DNA of 64,000 bases from Halorubrum sp. F4 (GCF_027257195.1 NZ_JAPDFS010000001.1:626118-690117), one strand, 5' to 3'; positions 38,217 to 47,385 are shown, counted from the stretch's first letter. Made by a program: numbers and translations. Notes: a model not told the origin generated them from the sequence alone.

Positions 38217-39362
38217 ATGAGCGACACACGGAGCGGAAACGACCGGTACGACGCGATCGTCGTCGGGGTCGGCGGCGTCGGCAGCGCGACGGTCTACGAG
38301 CTGGCGCGGCGCGGCCTCGACGTGCTCGGGATCGAGCGGTACGACGTTCCCCACGCGATGGGCTCCTCCCACGGCAGCACCCGGATCATCCGGAAGGCCC
38401 AACAGGAGGGTCCGGAGTACGTTCCGCTTGTCGAGCGCGCCTACGAGCGCTGGCGCGACCTGGAGGAGCGGACCGGCCGCGACCTCCTGACCGTCACCGG
38501 GTCCGTCCACGCGGGCGCGCCGGGCACAGACGTGGTCGCGAACGCCCGCGAGGCGTGTGCGGCCCACGACATCGACTACGAGGACCTCTCCGGCGACGAG
38601 GTCAACGAGCGGTTCCCCGGCTACGACCTGCCGAGCGACTTCGAGGCGGTCTTCCAGCCCGAGGGCGGGTACCTCGACTGCGAGCGCTGCGTGAGCGCCC
38701 ACGTCGAGGCCGCCCACGGAGAGGGCGCGACGGTCCGCGCCCGTGAGCGGGCCATCGACTGGTCGGAGACGGGCGACGGCGTCCGGGTCCGCACGGACGA
38801 GGGACGCTACGAGGCGGACGAGCTCGTCGTGACGGCGGGGCCGTGGACTGCGGAGCTGTTGCCCGAGGTCGCCGACGACGCGGTCCCGGTCCGCGCGCTC
38901 ATGGCCTGGCTCCAGCCGGCGGACCCGGAGCTGTTCTCCCCCGACCGGTTCCCCGTCTTCGTGCTCCGGGGCGAGGACGGCGGCGGCTACGGCTTCCCGG
39001 TCCACGACGTGCCGGGGTTCAAGTTCGGCTACTCCGGCGACCAGCGGGAGGTCGTCGATCCCGACCGGATGGATCGGGAACCGACCGCGGCCGAGGAGGA
39101 GCTTCACCGCCGCTTCGCGGAGGAGTTCTTCCCGAAGGGGGCCGGCCCCACGCTGGCGTTGCGGACCTGTATCCAGTCGTACTCCTCGGACGAGGACTTC
39201 GTGCTCGGGCGCGTGCCGGGATACGACTCGGTCACCGTCGGCACCGGGTTCACCGGTCACGGGTTCAAGTTCGCGAGCGCCACCGGGGAGGTCCTGGCCG
39301 ACTTCGCGACCGAGGGCGAGACCGACCTCGACGTCTCGGCGCACTCGATCGACCGGCTCTGA
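38217..39362 (+). CDS. FAD-dependent amine oxidase, SolA/monomeric sarcosine oxidase family
   Basis: 381 aa DAO-fold flavoenzyme. The N-terminal dinucleotide motif is VVGVGGVGSATVYELARRG (about 16-34), followed by ERYDVPHAMGSSHGSTRIIR as in N-methyltryptophan/sarcosine oxidases. A cysteine in LRTCIQSYSSDEDFVLG (about 318-334) sits at the covalent-FAD position of that family. It probably oxidises an N-methyl amino acid, releasing formaldehyde and H2O2; the exact substrate is unknown. A monocistronic ATG start is at 38217. Confidence 0.85.
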   Translation: MSDTRSGNDRYDAIVVGVGGVGSATVYELARRGLDVLGIERYDVPHAMGSSHGSTRIIRKAQQEGPEYVPLVERAYERWRDLEERTGRDLLTVTGSVHAGAPGTDVVANAREACAAHDIDYEDLSGDEVNERFPGYDLPSDFEAVFQPEGGYLDCERCVSAHVEAAHGEGATVRARERAIDWSETGDGVRVRTDEGRYEADELVVTAGPWTAELLPEVADDAVPVRALMAWLQPADPELFSPDRFPVFVLRGEDGGGYGFPVHDVPGFKFGYSGDQREVVDPDRMDREPTAAEEELHRRFAEEFFPKGAGPTLALRTCIQSYSSDEDFVLGRVPGYDSVTVGTGFTGHGFKFASATGEVLADFATEGETDLDVSAHSIDRL

Positions 39363-39511
39363 CGGCGACCGTCGCGACCGTCGCGACCGTCGCGCGATCG
39401 ACGCCGCTCGATCGTCGCGGGCCCTCCGAGACCCTTCCAGAGTCGCTGACGAGCAGCGCAAGCGGGAAGTGAACACGGCCCATACGAACGGTATCACATG
39501 GGGGCCCACCA

Positions 39512-41170
39512 GTGACCGATCCCGCACCGATCCCGCCCGACGAGTTCGCGGACGCGCTCGACTCCCTCGACCCGGACGACCTCGTGGCGTTCGTCGCCGA
39601 GTTGTGGGCGGCGACCGGCGAGGAGGTCGACGCCGATCCGCCGGTCGTCACGGTGCGGAACGGCGGCAGTCGAACCGATCTCGTCGTCGCGCCCGCGGCG
39701 TCGGACGCCGTTCGCGAGGCGATTCGCGCCGGCGACGTCGACGATCCACGTGACGGCGACTCTACCGCCGATCCCGACGCGGTCGTGCTCCCCGACGAGG
39801 GATCGGTATCTCCCGATGCCGATCTCGAGACGGTTTCTGCGGATGACCTCAGAGGCCGGCTCCTGTACGCCCTTCCGGTGGCCGAGGCCGAGTCGGCGTG
39901 TGAGCGGTTCCTCGGAATGCCGGCCCGTTCGGAGTCGTACGACCGGAGATCGGGAGATCAAGGGTCGGGAGGCCGGGGATCGAGGGGCCGGGGATCGACG
40001 GAAGGAAACGGCGCAACTGCGGGAGTGGTCGGGGATCGGACGGTCGAGGATCGAGCCGCTGAGGACCGAGTCGTTGGGGACCGAACTGGCGAGGATCCGA
40101 CGACTAAGGGCCCGATCGCGACGGATCGACCGACTGGATCCGCCTCGACCGCACCGGAGCCGACGGCGTCGTCGTCCCGTCCGAATCGCGGCGTCGCCGC
40201 GGACCGAGCGGCTCCCGGCGAGGAGAGGCTCGGCTCCGATGACGGCACGGTCGCCACCGCCGCATCCGACGACGGGGCCGCAGGATCCCGGCGGCACGAC
40301 CCCGACGTCCGGCGTGGTCGGCTCGCGACCGCGGTGGTCGTCGTGGTCCTGCTCGCGGCGGTTGCGGGTGCCGCGTCGGTGACCGGCCCGTCGCTTAGCG
40401 GGGGGGTCGGGGATCGTCTCGATCCGGGCAACGACCCGCCGTCGACGGGCGAGGAGGACACGGTTGACGACGGTGAGGGGCCGGGAGGTTCGAGCGAGTC
40501 GTCCTCGAGCGGTTCGAGCGAGTCATCCTCGATGGACTCGACCGGATCGGTCGATCTGGGTAACTCCGGAACGTACACCGGCGTGACGGACTCGTTCGGC
40601 TCGTTCGACGACGCCGGGGCGACGGACCGGAACGGGTCGGCGGCCGAACGGGCGACCGCCCTCGAGCCGACCTGTGAGCGCGGCCCGCTTCACGTCGTCC
40701 AGATCCAGATGAACGCGCTTCGATACAACGACCCGGAGACCAACGACGGGATCCGGACGACGAGGCGGTTCGCGTCGCCACGGAACCGCCAGGTCGTGAG
40801 CACCTTCGGGCAGTTCGTCGACCTCTTCGAGGGGACGAACTACGCGCCGATGCTCACTCACGACGCCGTGTGGTACGCCCCGCTCGGAATCGACGACGAC
40901 CGGGCCACGGTGCGGGTCGTGACGTACGAGAACGGCTCCGCGACGGCCGAATACGAGTTCCGGATGCGGAAGGTGAACGCCACCGCCGCCTCGTTCACCG
41001 GTGGCGAGAGCGGGTACGATGGCTGCTGGATGACCGACGCGGTCAGCGTGGTATCGACCGGCGACTCGAACGGGACCGACGGCGGGAACGGGGCCGCCGA
41101 CTCGAACGAACCCGTCGAAGCAGACGGGACCACGGAGGATCCACCGGTCCACGGGCCGCCGGGCACCTGA
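39512..41170 (+). CDS. Large haloarchaeal protein: cytoplasmic domain, single membrane helix, DUF4864-like outer domain
   Basis: 552 aa, GTG start. The N-terminal globular part (about 1-135, LDPDDLVAFVAELWAATGEEV) is followed by about 130 residues of low-complexity Arg/Asp/Ser/Gly repeats. A transmembrane helix is at about 272-292 (LATAVVVVVLLAAVAGAAS). A Ser/Gly linker ([14 protein letters not shown]) leads to a C-terminal domain (about 385-510) with SPRNRQVVSTFGQF and THDAVWYAPLGIDDD, resembling DUF4864, and an acidic tail. The membrane helix places the C-terminal domain outside. I know no function. The repetitive middle shows slippage-type repeats in DNA (39946-40130). Confidence 0.6.
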   Translation: MTDPAPIPPDEFADALDSLDPDDLVAFVAELWAATGEEVDADPPVVTVRNGGSRTDLVVAPAASDAVREAIRAGDVDDPRDGDSTADPDAVVLPDEGSVSPDADLETVSADDLRGRLLYALPVAEAESACERFLGMPARSESYDRRSGDQGSGGRGSRGRGSTEGNGATAGVVGDRTVEDRAAEDRVVGDRTGEDPTTKGPIATDRPTGSASTAPEPTASSSRPNRGVAADRAAPGEERLGSDDGTVATAASDDGAAGSRRHDPDVRRGRLATAVVVVVLLAAVAGAASVTGPSLSGGVGDRLDPGNDPPSTGEEDTVDDGEGPGGSSESSSSGSSESSSMDSTGSVDLGNSGTYTGVTDSFGSFDDAGATDRNGSAAERATALEPTCERGPLHVVQIQMNALRYNDPETNDGIRTTRRFASPRNRQVVSTFGQFVDLFEGTNYAPMLTHDAVWYAPLGIDDDRATVRVVTYENGSATAEYEFRMRKVNATAASFTGGESGYDGCWMTDAVSVVSTGDSNGTDGGNGAADSNEPVEADGTTEDPPVHGPPGT

Positions 41171-41187
41171 CGCCGCCGGCTACCGGA

Positions 41188-41940
41188 TCACGTCACGACC
41201 GCGACGACCGCCGGCTCGCGCATCCGCGCGAGGACGACGCGCGGCACGTCGGCGTGCTCGTGGATCGTCGCGGTGATCTCCCGAGCGACCGCCTCGTCGT
41301 CGTCGTCGTCGACCATGTTCAAAAGCGGGATCGCGGTCGCGGACGATGGGACTCCCTTCAATCCACCCGACTCGTCGGCGACGACGCGACCGACCAGCTC
41401 GGGCGTGATCTCGTCTCCGATCTCGACGTCGGCGAGCGCGGCCACGCGCTCGGGCCGGTGGACGACCGCCTCCGAGAGCGGCTCGCCGACGGCGTGGGCG
41501 CTCGCCACCGGAACGACGGTGTCGGCTCCGGCGGGGATCCGCGGCTCGCGGTCGTTCGGAGCCTTGAACAGTCGAGTCCGCGCACCGTCGGCTTTCACCA
41601 GGACCGGGCCGTCGTGAGCGGCCGAGAGGCGATCGACGGTCTCCGGATCGTATCCTCGATATCGGTCCTCCCGCTCCTGTTCGGGAACGAGTCCGAGCGG
41701 GAACGGTACCGCTTCCTCGCGCACGGCGTACTCCTCGCGGACCGCTGCGAGTTCGTCGACCGGATCCGCCGCCGTCCGTACCGTCGAGACCTGTCGGTCG
41801 AAGATCGGGATCCGGACCGTCGCGGTGAGTATCGCTCGATCGAGACGCGCGGCGAGCGCGTACAGCGTCGTCTTCTTTCCGCCGGCCCCGACGAGACAGG
41901 TCGTCCCCTCGCCCGCATCCAGCGCGTCGACGACGTTCAT
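41188..41940 (-). CDS. yqeC: YqeC-like P-loop protein (selenium-dependent molybdenum hydroxylase accessory family)
   Basis: 250 aa. The P-loop VGAGGKKTTLYALA (about 17-30) is followed by VLVKADGARTRLFKAPNDREPRIP (two segments, about 120-143), the YqeC hallmark, and PLLNMVDDDDDE near the end. The family is linked by comparative genomics to labile selenium incorporation into molybdenum hydroxylases, but the biochemistry is uncertain. It is divergent from an aldehyde ferredoxin oxidoreductase-family gene (148 bases). No selD, yqeB or molybdenum hydroxylase is in the window. The start at MNVVDAL (41940) fits the family N terminus; upstream in-frame residues are Arg/Gly-rich. Confidence 0.78.
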   Translation of the reverse strand: MNVVDALDAGEGTTCLVGAGGKKTTLYALAARLDRAILTATVRIPIFDRQVSTVRTAADPVDELAAVREEYAVREEAVPFPLGLVPEQEREDRYRGYDPETVDRLSAAHDGPVLVKADGARTRLFKAPNDREPRIPAGADTVVPVASAHAVGEPLSEAVVHRPERVAALADVEIGDEITPELVGRVVADESGGLKGVPSSATAIPLLNMVDDDDDEAVAREITATIHEHADVPRVVLARMREPAVVAVVT

Positions 41941-42088
41941 GGTGGCGTTCGTTCCGTTCCTGGCATTCCCGCGTCGAAAGCGCGTCGATCCCGGCAGGAG
42001 GAGTCCGCCGAACGGTTCGCGTGGGGGCGTCCTCGACTCGTCGCCGACACCGTGGGGTTTAATCCCGTGTCGGCGGCTAACGACGACG

Positions 42089-43993
42089 ATGGACCCACCG
42101 GACCGGATCCTCCGCGTCGACCTCTCGGCCCGCCGGATCGACAGCGACCCGGTCCCCGAGGAGTGGCTCACGAAGTACGTCGGCGGGAAGGGTCTCGGGG
42201 CTCGCTACCTCTACGCGGCGGGCAGCGGGATCGACCCGGAGTCGCCCGCGAACCCGCTCGCGTTCATGACCGGACCCCTGACCGGGTACACCCCCGGCGA
42301 GCAGCGGTACGCGGCGATCACGAAGTCGCCGCTCACGGGCGCGTTCCTCGACTCGTACGGGGGCGGCACCTTTCCGGGGCGGCTCGCCGCCTCGCTCGGG
42401 CGGCACCTCGGCGTGCTCGTCACCGGTGCGGCCGACGAGCCGGTCGTTCTCTCGGTTTCGGACGGCGAGGCGACGATCGAGCCCGCGGGCGACCTGTGGG
42501 GGCTCGACACGGCGGCGGCGGACGACCGGTTCCCGGAGGCGGCCGTCGCCTGCGTCGGCCCGGCGGGCGAGAACGCGGTGCGGTACGCGACGATCGCCTC
42601 CGACGGCGGGGACCACCACGCCGGGCGCGGCGGTGCGGGCGCGGTGATGGGATCGAAACGGCTGAAGGCGGTCGTCGCACGCGACCCCCCGCCGGAGCCC
42701 TCCGGACGGCTCGCGGCCCTCAGGGAGCGCGACGGGGCGGCGTTCGCCGACAGCGACGCGGGACGCTGGCTGGCCGCGGGAGACACCCTCGAGACGGTCG
42801 ACTTCGCGAACGAGGCGGGCGTGCTCCCGACCCGCGGCTGGCAGGAGCGACGCTTCGAGGGCGCGGAGGCGATCGGGATCGAACGCGCCACGGAGCGCGC
42901 GACGGGGCGCGAGCGTGCGGACGACCCGGTTCCCGGCGGGTTCCGAATACCCGGCGACGAGGGGACGGGGGAGACGGAGGAGCGGGTCGACGAGACGGAC
43001 GAAGCGACGGACGGAGAGGACGACGGGGACGGCGGGGCCGACGTGGACGACGCGTCCGCCGCCGACAGCGTCCCTCGCGGGGCGACCCCGATCGTCCTCG
43101 GCGCGGGACTCGGGATCGACGACTTCGACGCGGTCGCGGCGCTGGGCGGCGTCTGTGACCGGCTCGGGATGGACGTGATATCCGCGGGCAACGCGGTCGC
43201 CTGGGCGGTTCGCGCGGGCGAGGAGGGACTGATCGACCGCGAGGTCGACTTCGGAGACGAGGCGGCCGCACGCTCGCTGATCGAGCAGATCGCGGCTCGG
43301 GAGACGCGGCTCGGAGACGACCTCGCCGACGGCGTCTCCGCGGCCACGACGCGTCTCGGCGGCGACGACCTGATCCCGACGGTGAAGGGGATGGAGCTCT
43401 CCTCGTACGATCCGCGCGGGGCGACCTCGATGGCGCTGGCATACGCCACCAGCGACCGCGGCGCGTGCCACCGTCGGGCCCGGCCGGTCGAGGTGGACGC
43501 GATGGCACCCGACTCGCGCGATCCCGACGACGTCGCTCGCGCGGTCGCGGCCGAGCAGGACCGCCGAGCCGCGCTGTGGTGTCTCGTCGCCGACGACTTC
43601 CTCGAAGACGTGTTCGACCCCGCAGTCGTCGCCGAGTGGCTCGCCGCCCGCGGGTACCACCACGATCTCGCGGACCTCGCCTCCCTCGGCGAGCGGGTAT
43701 GGACGCTCACCCGACTGTACAACGTTCGCGAGGGGTTCGACCGCGACGACGACGCGTTGCCGGCTGCGATCGCGGGGGCGCGGGACGGCGACGCGCGAGC
43801 GGCCGGTGACGACGCGGACCCGCTCGACGGGCTCGATCCCGACGCGTTCGAGGCCCTCCTCGAGCGCTACTACGCGGTTAGGGAGTGGGACGATACGGGG
43901 CGGCCGACGGCCGAGCTCCTCGATCGGCTCGACCTCCTGGACCTGACGGCAGGGGACGGGACCGTCGTCGCGGACGAAGCCGGCGGCCGCTGA
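42089..43993 (+). CDS. Aldehyde ferredoxin oxidoreductase family protein lacking most Fe-S ligands
   Basis: 634 aa. AOR domain 1 has KYVGGKGLGARYLY (pterin site, about 30-43), TGPLTGYTPGEQRYA and GGGTFPGR. Domains 2-3 continue with LGIDDFDAVAALGGVCDRLGMD. In AORs a CxxCxxxC cluster motif precedes this last stretch. Here it is replaced by an acidic insert (about 283-330, GDEGTGETEERVDETDEA) without any cysteine. Only one ligand-like cysteine remains, Cys498 in RAALWCLVAD. The tungstopterin fold seems intact, but the [4Fe-4S] cluster looks lost, so electron transfer to ferredoxin is doubtful. The ATG at 42089 is chosen by the conserved start DRILRVDLS. Confidence 0.82.
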   Translation: MDPPDRILRVDLSARRIDSDPVPEEWLTKYVGGKGLGARYLYAAGSGIDPESPANPLAFMTGPLTGYTPGEQRYAAITKSPLTGAFLDSYGGGTFPGRLAASLGRHLGVLVTGAADEPVVLSVSDGEATIEPAGDLWGLDTAAADDRFPEAAVACVGPAGENAVRYATIASDGGDHHAGRGGAGAVMGSKRLKAVVARDPPPEPSGRLAALRERDGAAFADSDAGRWLAAGDTLETVDFANEAGVLPTRGWQERRFEGAEAIGIERATERATGRERADDPVPGGFRIPGDEGTGETEERVDETDEATDGEDDGDGGADVDDASAADSVPRGATPIVLGAGLGIDDFDAVAALGGVCDRLGMDVISAGNAVAWAVRAGEEGLIDREVDFGDEAAARSLIEQIAARETRLGDDLADGVSAATTRLGGDDLIPTVKGMELSSYDPRGATSMALAYATSDRGACHRRARPVEVDAMAPDSRDPDDVARAVAAEQDRRAALWCLVADDFLEDVFDPAVVAEWLAARGYHHDLADLASLGERVWTLTRLYNVREGFDRDDDALPAAIAGARDGDARAAGDDADPLDGLDPDAFEALLERYYAVREWDDTGRPTAELLDRLDLLDLTAGDGTVVADEAGGR

Positions 43994-44027
43994 CTCGACC
44001 GCGAGCGGCGGGGACGGACCCAGCCGG

Positions 44028-45230
44028 CTACGGCGCGGCCTGTTTGGTCGAGATCAGTTCGATCACGTCGCGGTGGGAGAGCTCGCGGTCGGTCCCGACC
44101 TGTCGGCCGCTCCGGCAGTCGGTGCCGTGGAGCAGCCCCTCGCCGATGTCCGAGTGGATGTGATACGCGAAGTCCTCAGTCGTCGCGCCCTCGGGCAGGA
44201 GGAAGCAGTCGCGGAAGACGCCCTTCTCGTCCTTCGAGCCGTTCGCCGACCCTGGGAACACCGCGATACAGCCGAGCACGTCGAAGACGGCCGCCTCCAG
44301 TGCCGTCTGGACGCCGGTCCCGTCGTACTCGGTCACGTGATCGCGGATCGCGTCGAGCCCCGCGGCCTGCTCGCCCGAGACGTCCCCGACGACCTCGAAG
44401 TCGTCGTCGCCGGCGGTGTAGTCGACGACTCCCGCCTCGTCGGCGTTCTTGAGCGCCTTCTCGGCGTGGGCGCTGACGGGAACGAACGAGAGGTGGTCGT
44501 AGTCGGGGTCGTCGGTGATCTCGGCCCAGTTCTCCCTGGCTTCCGGCGTGTCGGTCTTGTTGGCCGCGACGACCATCGGCTTGGTGCGCTTTCTGATCTC
44601 GCGGGCGAGCTCCTCGCGGTCCCCCTCGTCCCACGTCTCGGGCTCGAGTTCGAGTCCCTCGGCGAGGATCACCTGCTTCATCTCGTCCTTCGTGGTCCCG
44701 AACGCGGACATCTGTTCGGCGAGCTCCTCCTCGATGGCGGCCTCAGAGCCCTGATAGCGCGTCTCGTACTTCTCGAGGCCCTTGCCGAGCACGTCGAGGT
44801 ACCAGGCGTCGAGCTCCTCCTCGAGGAAGTCGATGTCCTCGCGGGGGTCGTGGCCCTCCGTCCGCTCGCCCTCGATGTCGGTCCTCCCCGAGAAGTCGAC
44901 GACGTGGATCAGCGCGTCCGTCTCGTTGAGGTCGGTGAGGAACTGGTTACCGAGCCCGCGCCCCTCGTGAGCGCCCGGAACCAGCCCGGCCACGTCGACG
45001 AGTTCGATCGGGACGAACCGAGTGCCGTCGCGGCAGACGCCGACGTTCGGCGTACACGTCTCGTCGAACTCCGGTGCCGCACACTCGACGCGGACGTACG
45101 CCTCGCCCACGCTCGGGTCGATCGTCGTGAAGGGATAGGCTCCCTCGGGCACGTCGTTCATCGTCGCCGCGTTGAAGAACGTCGATTTGCCCACCGAGGG
45201 CTTACCGACGAGACCGATCCGGTAACTCAT
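44028..45230 (-). CDS. YchF/OBG-family GTP-binding protein with TGS domain
   Basis: 400 aa. It has G1 GLVGKPSVGKST (about 5-16), G3 DVAGLVPGAHEGRGLG and G4 ANKTD, with a long helical insert between (about 120-215). The C-terminal TGS-like domain has DCFLLPEGATTEDFAYHIHSD. This is the archaeal homologue of the YchF/DRG-type translation-associated GTPases. The start at MSYRIGLVGK (45230) follows family length; upstream in-frame sequence is unrelated. It converges with the AOR-family gene 34 bases away. Confidence 0.92.
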   Translation of the reverse strand: MSYRIGLVGKPSVGKSTFFNAATMNDVPEGAYPFTTIDPSVGEAYVRVECAAPEFDETCTPNVGVCRDGTRFVPIELVDVAGLVPGAHEGRGLGNQFLTDLNETDALIHVVDFSGRTDIEGERTEGHDPREDIDFLEEELDAWYLDVLGKGLEKYETRYQGSEAAIEEELAEQMSAFGTTKDEMKQVILAEGLELEPETWDEGDREELAREIRKRTKPMVVAANKTDTPEARENWAEITDDPDYDHLSFVPVSAHAEKALKNADEAGVVDYTAGDDDFEVVGDVSGEQAAGLDAIRDHVTEYDGTGVQTALEAAVFDVLGCIAVFPGSANGSKDEKGVFRDCFLLPEGATTEDFAYHIHSDIGEGLLHGTDCRSGRQVGTDRELSHRDVIELISTKQAAP

Positions 45231-45348
45231 TACCCGGAGTGGGCCGTCCGACGTGAAAAGCGATGCGAGAGGACCGGACGCATGCGAGTGTACTGATCGC
45301 ATACGGGACGGCCGACGCGTTCGAGCCGTCCGAGCCGCGTCCTGAACG

Positions 45349-45356
45349 GTTTAGTA
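45349..45356 (+). promoter_or_regulatory. TATA-like element of the amidohydrolase gene
   Basis: gtttagta lies about 27 bases before the ATG at 45379, consistent with a leaderless transcript. Confidence 0.45.
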
Positions 45357-45378
45357 CCGTGCCGCCGAACGCAGTTTC

Positions 45379-46569
45379 ATGTACGCCCTCGTCGGCGGGA
45401 CCGTCCACACGGCAACGGAGCAGGGAACGATCGAAGGGACCGTCGTCATGGACCACGGCGAGATCGTCGCCGTCGGCGACGTCGAACCGCCCGAGGAGGC
45501 GACTCCCATCGACGTGGAAGGACACCACGTGACGCCGGGACTCGTCGACGCCCACAGCCACGCCGGGATGGCCGAGTGGGGCGAGCCCGAGGACGGCGAT
45601 TACAACGAGGGAACCTCGGCGGTCACCCCGCACGTCAACGCGCTCGACGGGTTCCATCCCCGCGACGAGGAGCTGAAACACGCGTTCCAGAACGGCGTGA
45701 CCTCGGTGTCGGCACGGATGGGTTCCGGGAACGTGATCGGCGGGATCATCTGCTCGATGAAGACGCACGGGCTGACCGCCGACGGGATGCTGATCCGCGA
45801 GGACGGGATGAAGGCCGCGATGGGCGAGAACCCCAAGCGCTTCCACGGCGAGGAGCAGGGTCGCCAGCCCTCGACGCGTCCCGGCGTCGCGGCCACCCTC
45901 CGCTCGGCGCTGATGGAGGCCGAGGACTACGTCGACCGGCGCGAGCACGCCCGCAACGAGGGCGAGCCGTTCGAGCGCGACCTCGGCATGGAGAACCTCG
46001 CGCGCGTGCTCACCGAGGGGTTCCCCCTTCGCGTGCACGCACACCGAACGGACGACATCATGACCGTCTTCCGGATCGCCGAGGAGTTCGGGATCGAGTC
46101 CCTCTCGATCGAACACGCCACCGAGGGCCACCTGATCGCCGAGGAGTTCGCGAAGCGGGACGTGCCCGCGATCGTCGGCCCCTCGCTGTACTCCGGCGCG
46201 AAGTACGAGCTTCGCAACATCACCTTCGAGACGCCGGGGATCCTCCACGAGTCCGGGGTGAAGGTCGCGATACAGACCGACGCGCCCGTGTTACCCCAAC
46301 AGCACCTCGACGTCTGCGTCGGGCTCGCGGTCCGCGAGGGCTTCCCCGAGGCGGAGGCGCTGGAGGCGGTCACGCGCTACCCGGCCGAGATCCTCGGGAT
46401 CGACGACCGGGTCGGCACCCTGGAGGTCGGGACCGACGCCGACGTGGCGGTCTGGGACGGCGTCTTCTACGAGAACGACAGCCGGACGCGACACGTCTTC
46501 GTCGACGGCGAGCACGTCTTCGACCGCGATCGCGACGGGGTCGATCCCAGAGAGGAGTACGACTGGTAG
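45379..46569 (+). CDS. Amidohydrolase family metal-dependent hydrolase
   Basis: 396 aa TIM-barrel amidohydrolase of the imidazolonepropionase-like branch. The metal motif is DAHSHAG (about residues 57-63), with further ligands in VHAHRTDD, EHATEGH and the catalytic Asp in QTDAP. The N-terminal beta-sandwich closes with the C-terminal strand. LEVGTDADVAVWDG is the usual end motif. It hydrolyses a C-N bond in a cyclic or linear amide; the substrate is unknown. It is divergent from the GTPase gene and seems monocistronic. Confidence 0.85.
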   Translation: MYALVGGTVHTATEQGTIEGTVVMDHGEIVAVGDVEPPEEATPIDVEGHHVTPGLVDAHSHAGMAEWGEPEDGDYNEGTSAVTPHVNALDGFHPRDEELKHAFQNGVTSVSARMGSGNVIGGIICSMKTHGLTADGMLIREDGMKAAMGENPKRFHGEEQGRQPSTRPGVAATLRSALMEAEDYVDRREHARNEGEPFERDLGMENLARVLTEGFPLRVHAHRTDDIMTVFRIAEEFGIESLSIEHATEGHLIAEEFAKRDVPAIVGPSLYSGAKYELRNITFETPGILHESGVKVAIQTDAPVLPQQHLDVCVGLAVREGFPEAEALEAVTRYPAEILGIDDRVGTLEVGTDADVAVWDGVFYENDSRTRHVFVDGEHVFDRDRDGVDPREEYDW

Positions 46570-46611
46570 GGCGTCGTCGAGCCGTTCGGATCGATCAACG
46601 AGGTGGAGGAG

Positions 46612-46911
46612 CTAGTCTTCGGCCCAGTAATAGAGTTCCTCACGCGGTGCGTCACATTCCGGGCAGTTCGGCGGCAGTGTTCCCTCGATCTTGCCCATCT
46701 CACCACACTCCCAGCATCGCCACATGATGTAGTCGCGCCCGGTGAGTTCTCGTGCTTCCGCGAGAGACGTCTCGGGAGCGTCCTCGGGGGCGAGCACGTA
46801 GAACCCGTCGTCGTCGATCCCGCGAACGGTTCCGAGGGTCCTGCCGTCCTCGTCGTAAACGGTTTCGCCGATCTCGACGCCCGCGTACAGTTTACCCGAG
46901 TCGTGGCTCAT
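46612..46911 (-). CDS. Small protein with PRC-like beta region and C-terminal zinc ribbon (DUF7130-like)
   Basis: 99 aa. The N-terminal half (KLYAGVEIGETVYDEDGRTLG) looks like a small beta-barrel. The C-terminal half is a rubredoxin-like zinc ribbon with CWEC and CPEC. It matches a haloarchaea-wide small family I know only as a domain of unknown function. A TATA-like ttaacata (46935-46942, minus strand) lies about 27 bases before the ATG at 46911, favouring this start over the in-frame ATG at 46920. Confidence 0.7.
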   Translation of the reverse strand: MSHDSGKLYAGVEIGETVYDEDGRTLGTVRGIDDDGFYVLAPEDAPETSLAEARELTGRDYIMWRCWECGEMGKIEGTLPPNCPECDAPREELYYWAED

Positions 46912-46977
46912 ACTTGCCATCTACGGGATGTGGTATGTTAAGCTTTCACGTACACACCTTCACGTCGGTCCCTATCG

Positions 46978-47385
46978 TCACACCACGACTTCGACGACTC
47001 CGCGCATCCCCTGCGTCTGGTGTGGGGTACAGACGTACTCGTGGATCCCGGTCTCCTCGAACGTGTACTCGAAGGCGTGGCCCGCCTCGTCGATCAGTTC
47101 GGACTCGAACGCGCCGTCGACGTCGACGACGTTGTGGCCGCCGCCCTCGCCGGTCCACGTCCAGACGACGGTCGTCCCGGGATCGATCCGGACGTTCGCC
47201 GGCTCGAACGAGAGCCCGTTTCCGGCTCCGACGGCGACGTCGACCGTCTCACGACCGGTCCGGTCGACCGGATCCGCGTCGCTCCCGCCGCCCGATCCGC
47301 CGGTCAGCCCGGCACAGCCGGCGAGGAGGGAAAGCGAGGCGGCGCCACAGGACGCGACGAGCGCGCGACGGCTGCGTTCGACCAT
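46978..47385 (-). CDS. Halocyanin-like blue copper lipoprotein
   Basis: 135 aa. The N terminus has RSRRALVAS and a lipobox LLAGC (Cys24), suggesting Tat export and lipid anchoring. The plastocyanin domain holds a complete type 1 copper site: His84 (GGGHNV), Cys119, His122 and Met127 (CTPHQTQGM). It carries electrons at the outer face of the membrane, e.g. between a cytochrome bc-like complex and an oxidase. The start at MVERSRR (47385) is set by the signal peptide. It is the first of three halocyanins in the window and is divergent from a DUF5799-like gene. Confidence 0.9.
   Translation of the reverse strand: MVERSRRALVASCGAASLSLLAGCAGLTGGSGGGSDADPVDRTGRETVDVAVGAGNGLSFEPANVRIDPGTTVVWTWTGEGGGHNVVDVDGAFESELIDEAGHAFEYTFEETGIHEYVCTPHQTQGMRGVVEVVV

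Noticed and set aside
39363..39511. Short cgaccgtcg repeats after the amine oxidase gene
   Set aside because: Three simple 9-base units in GC-rich DNA, most likely slippage; no structure beyond that.
38040..39527. Long minus-strand extension upstream of ptsH
   Set aside because: Antisense to the amine oxidase gene. HPr starts at 38039 with the standard length before His14 and a TATA-like box upstream.
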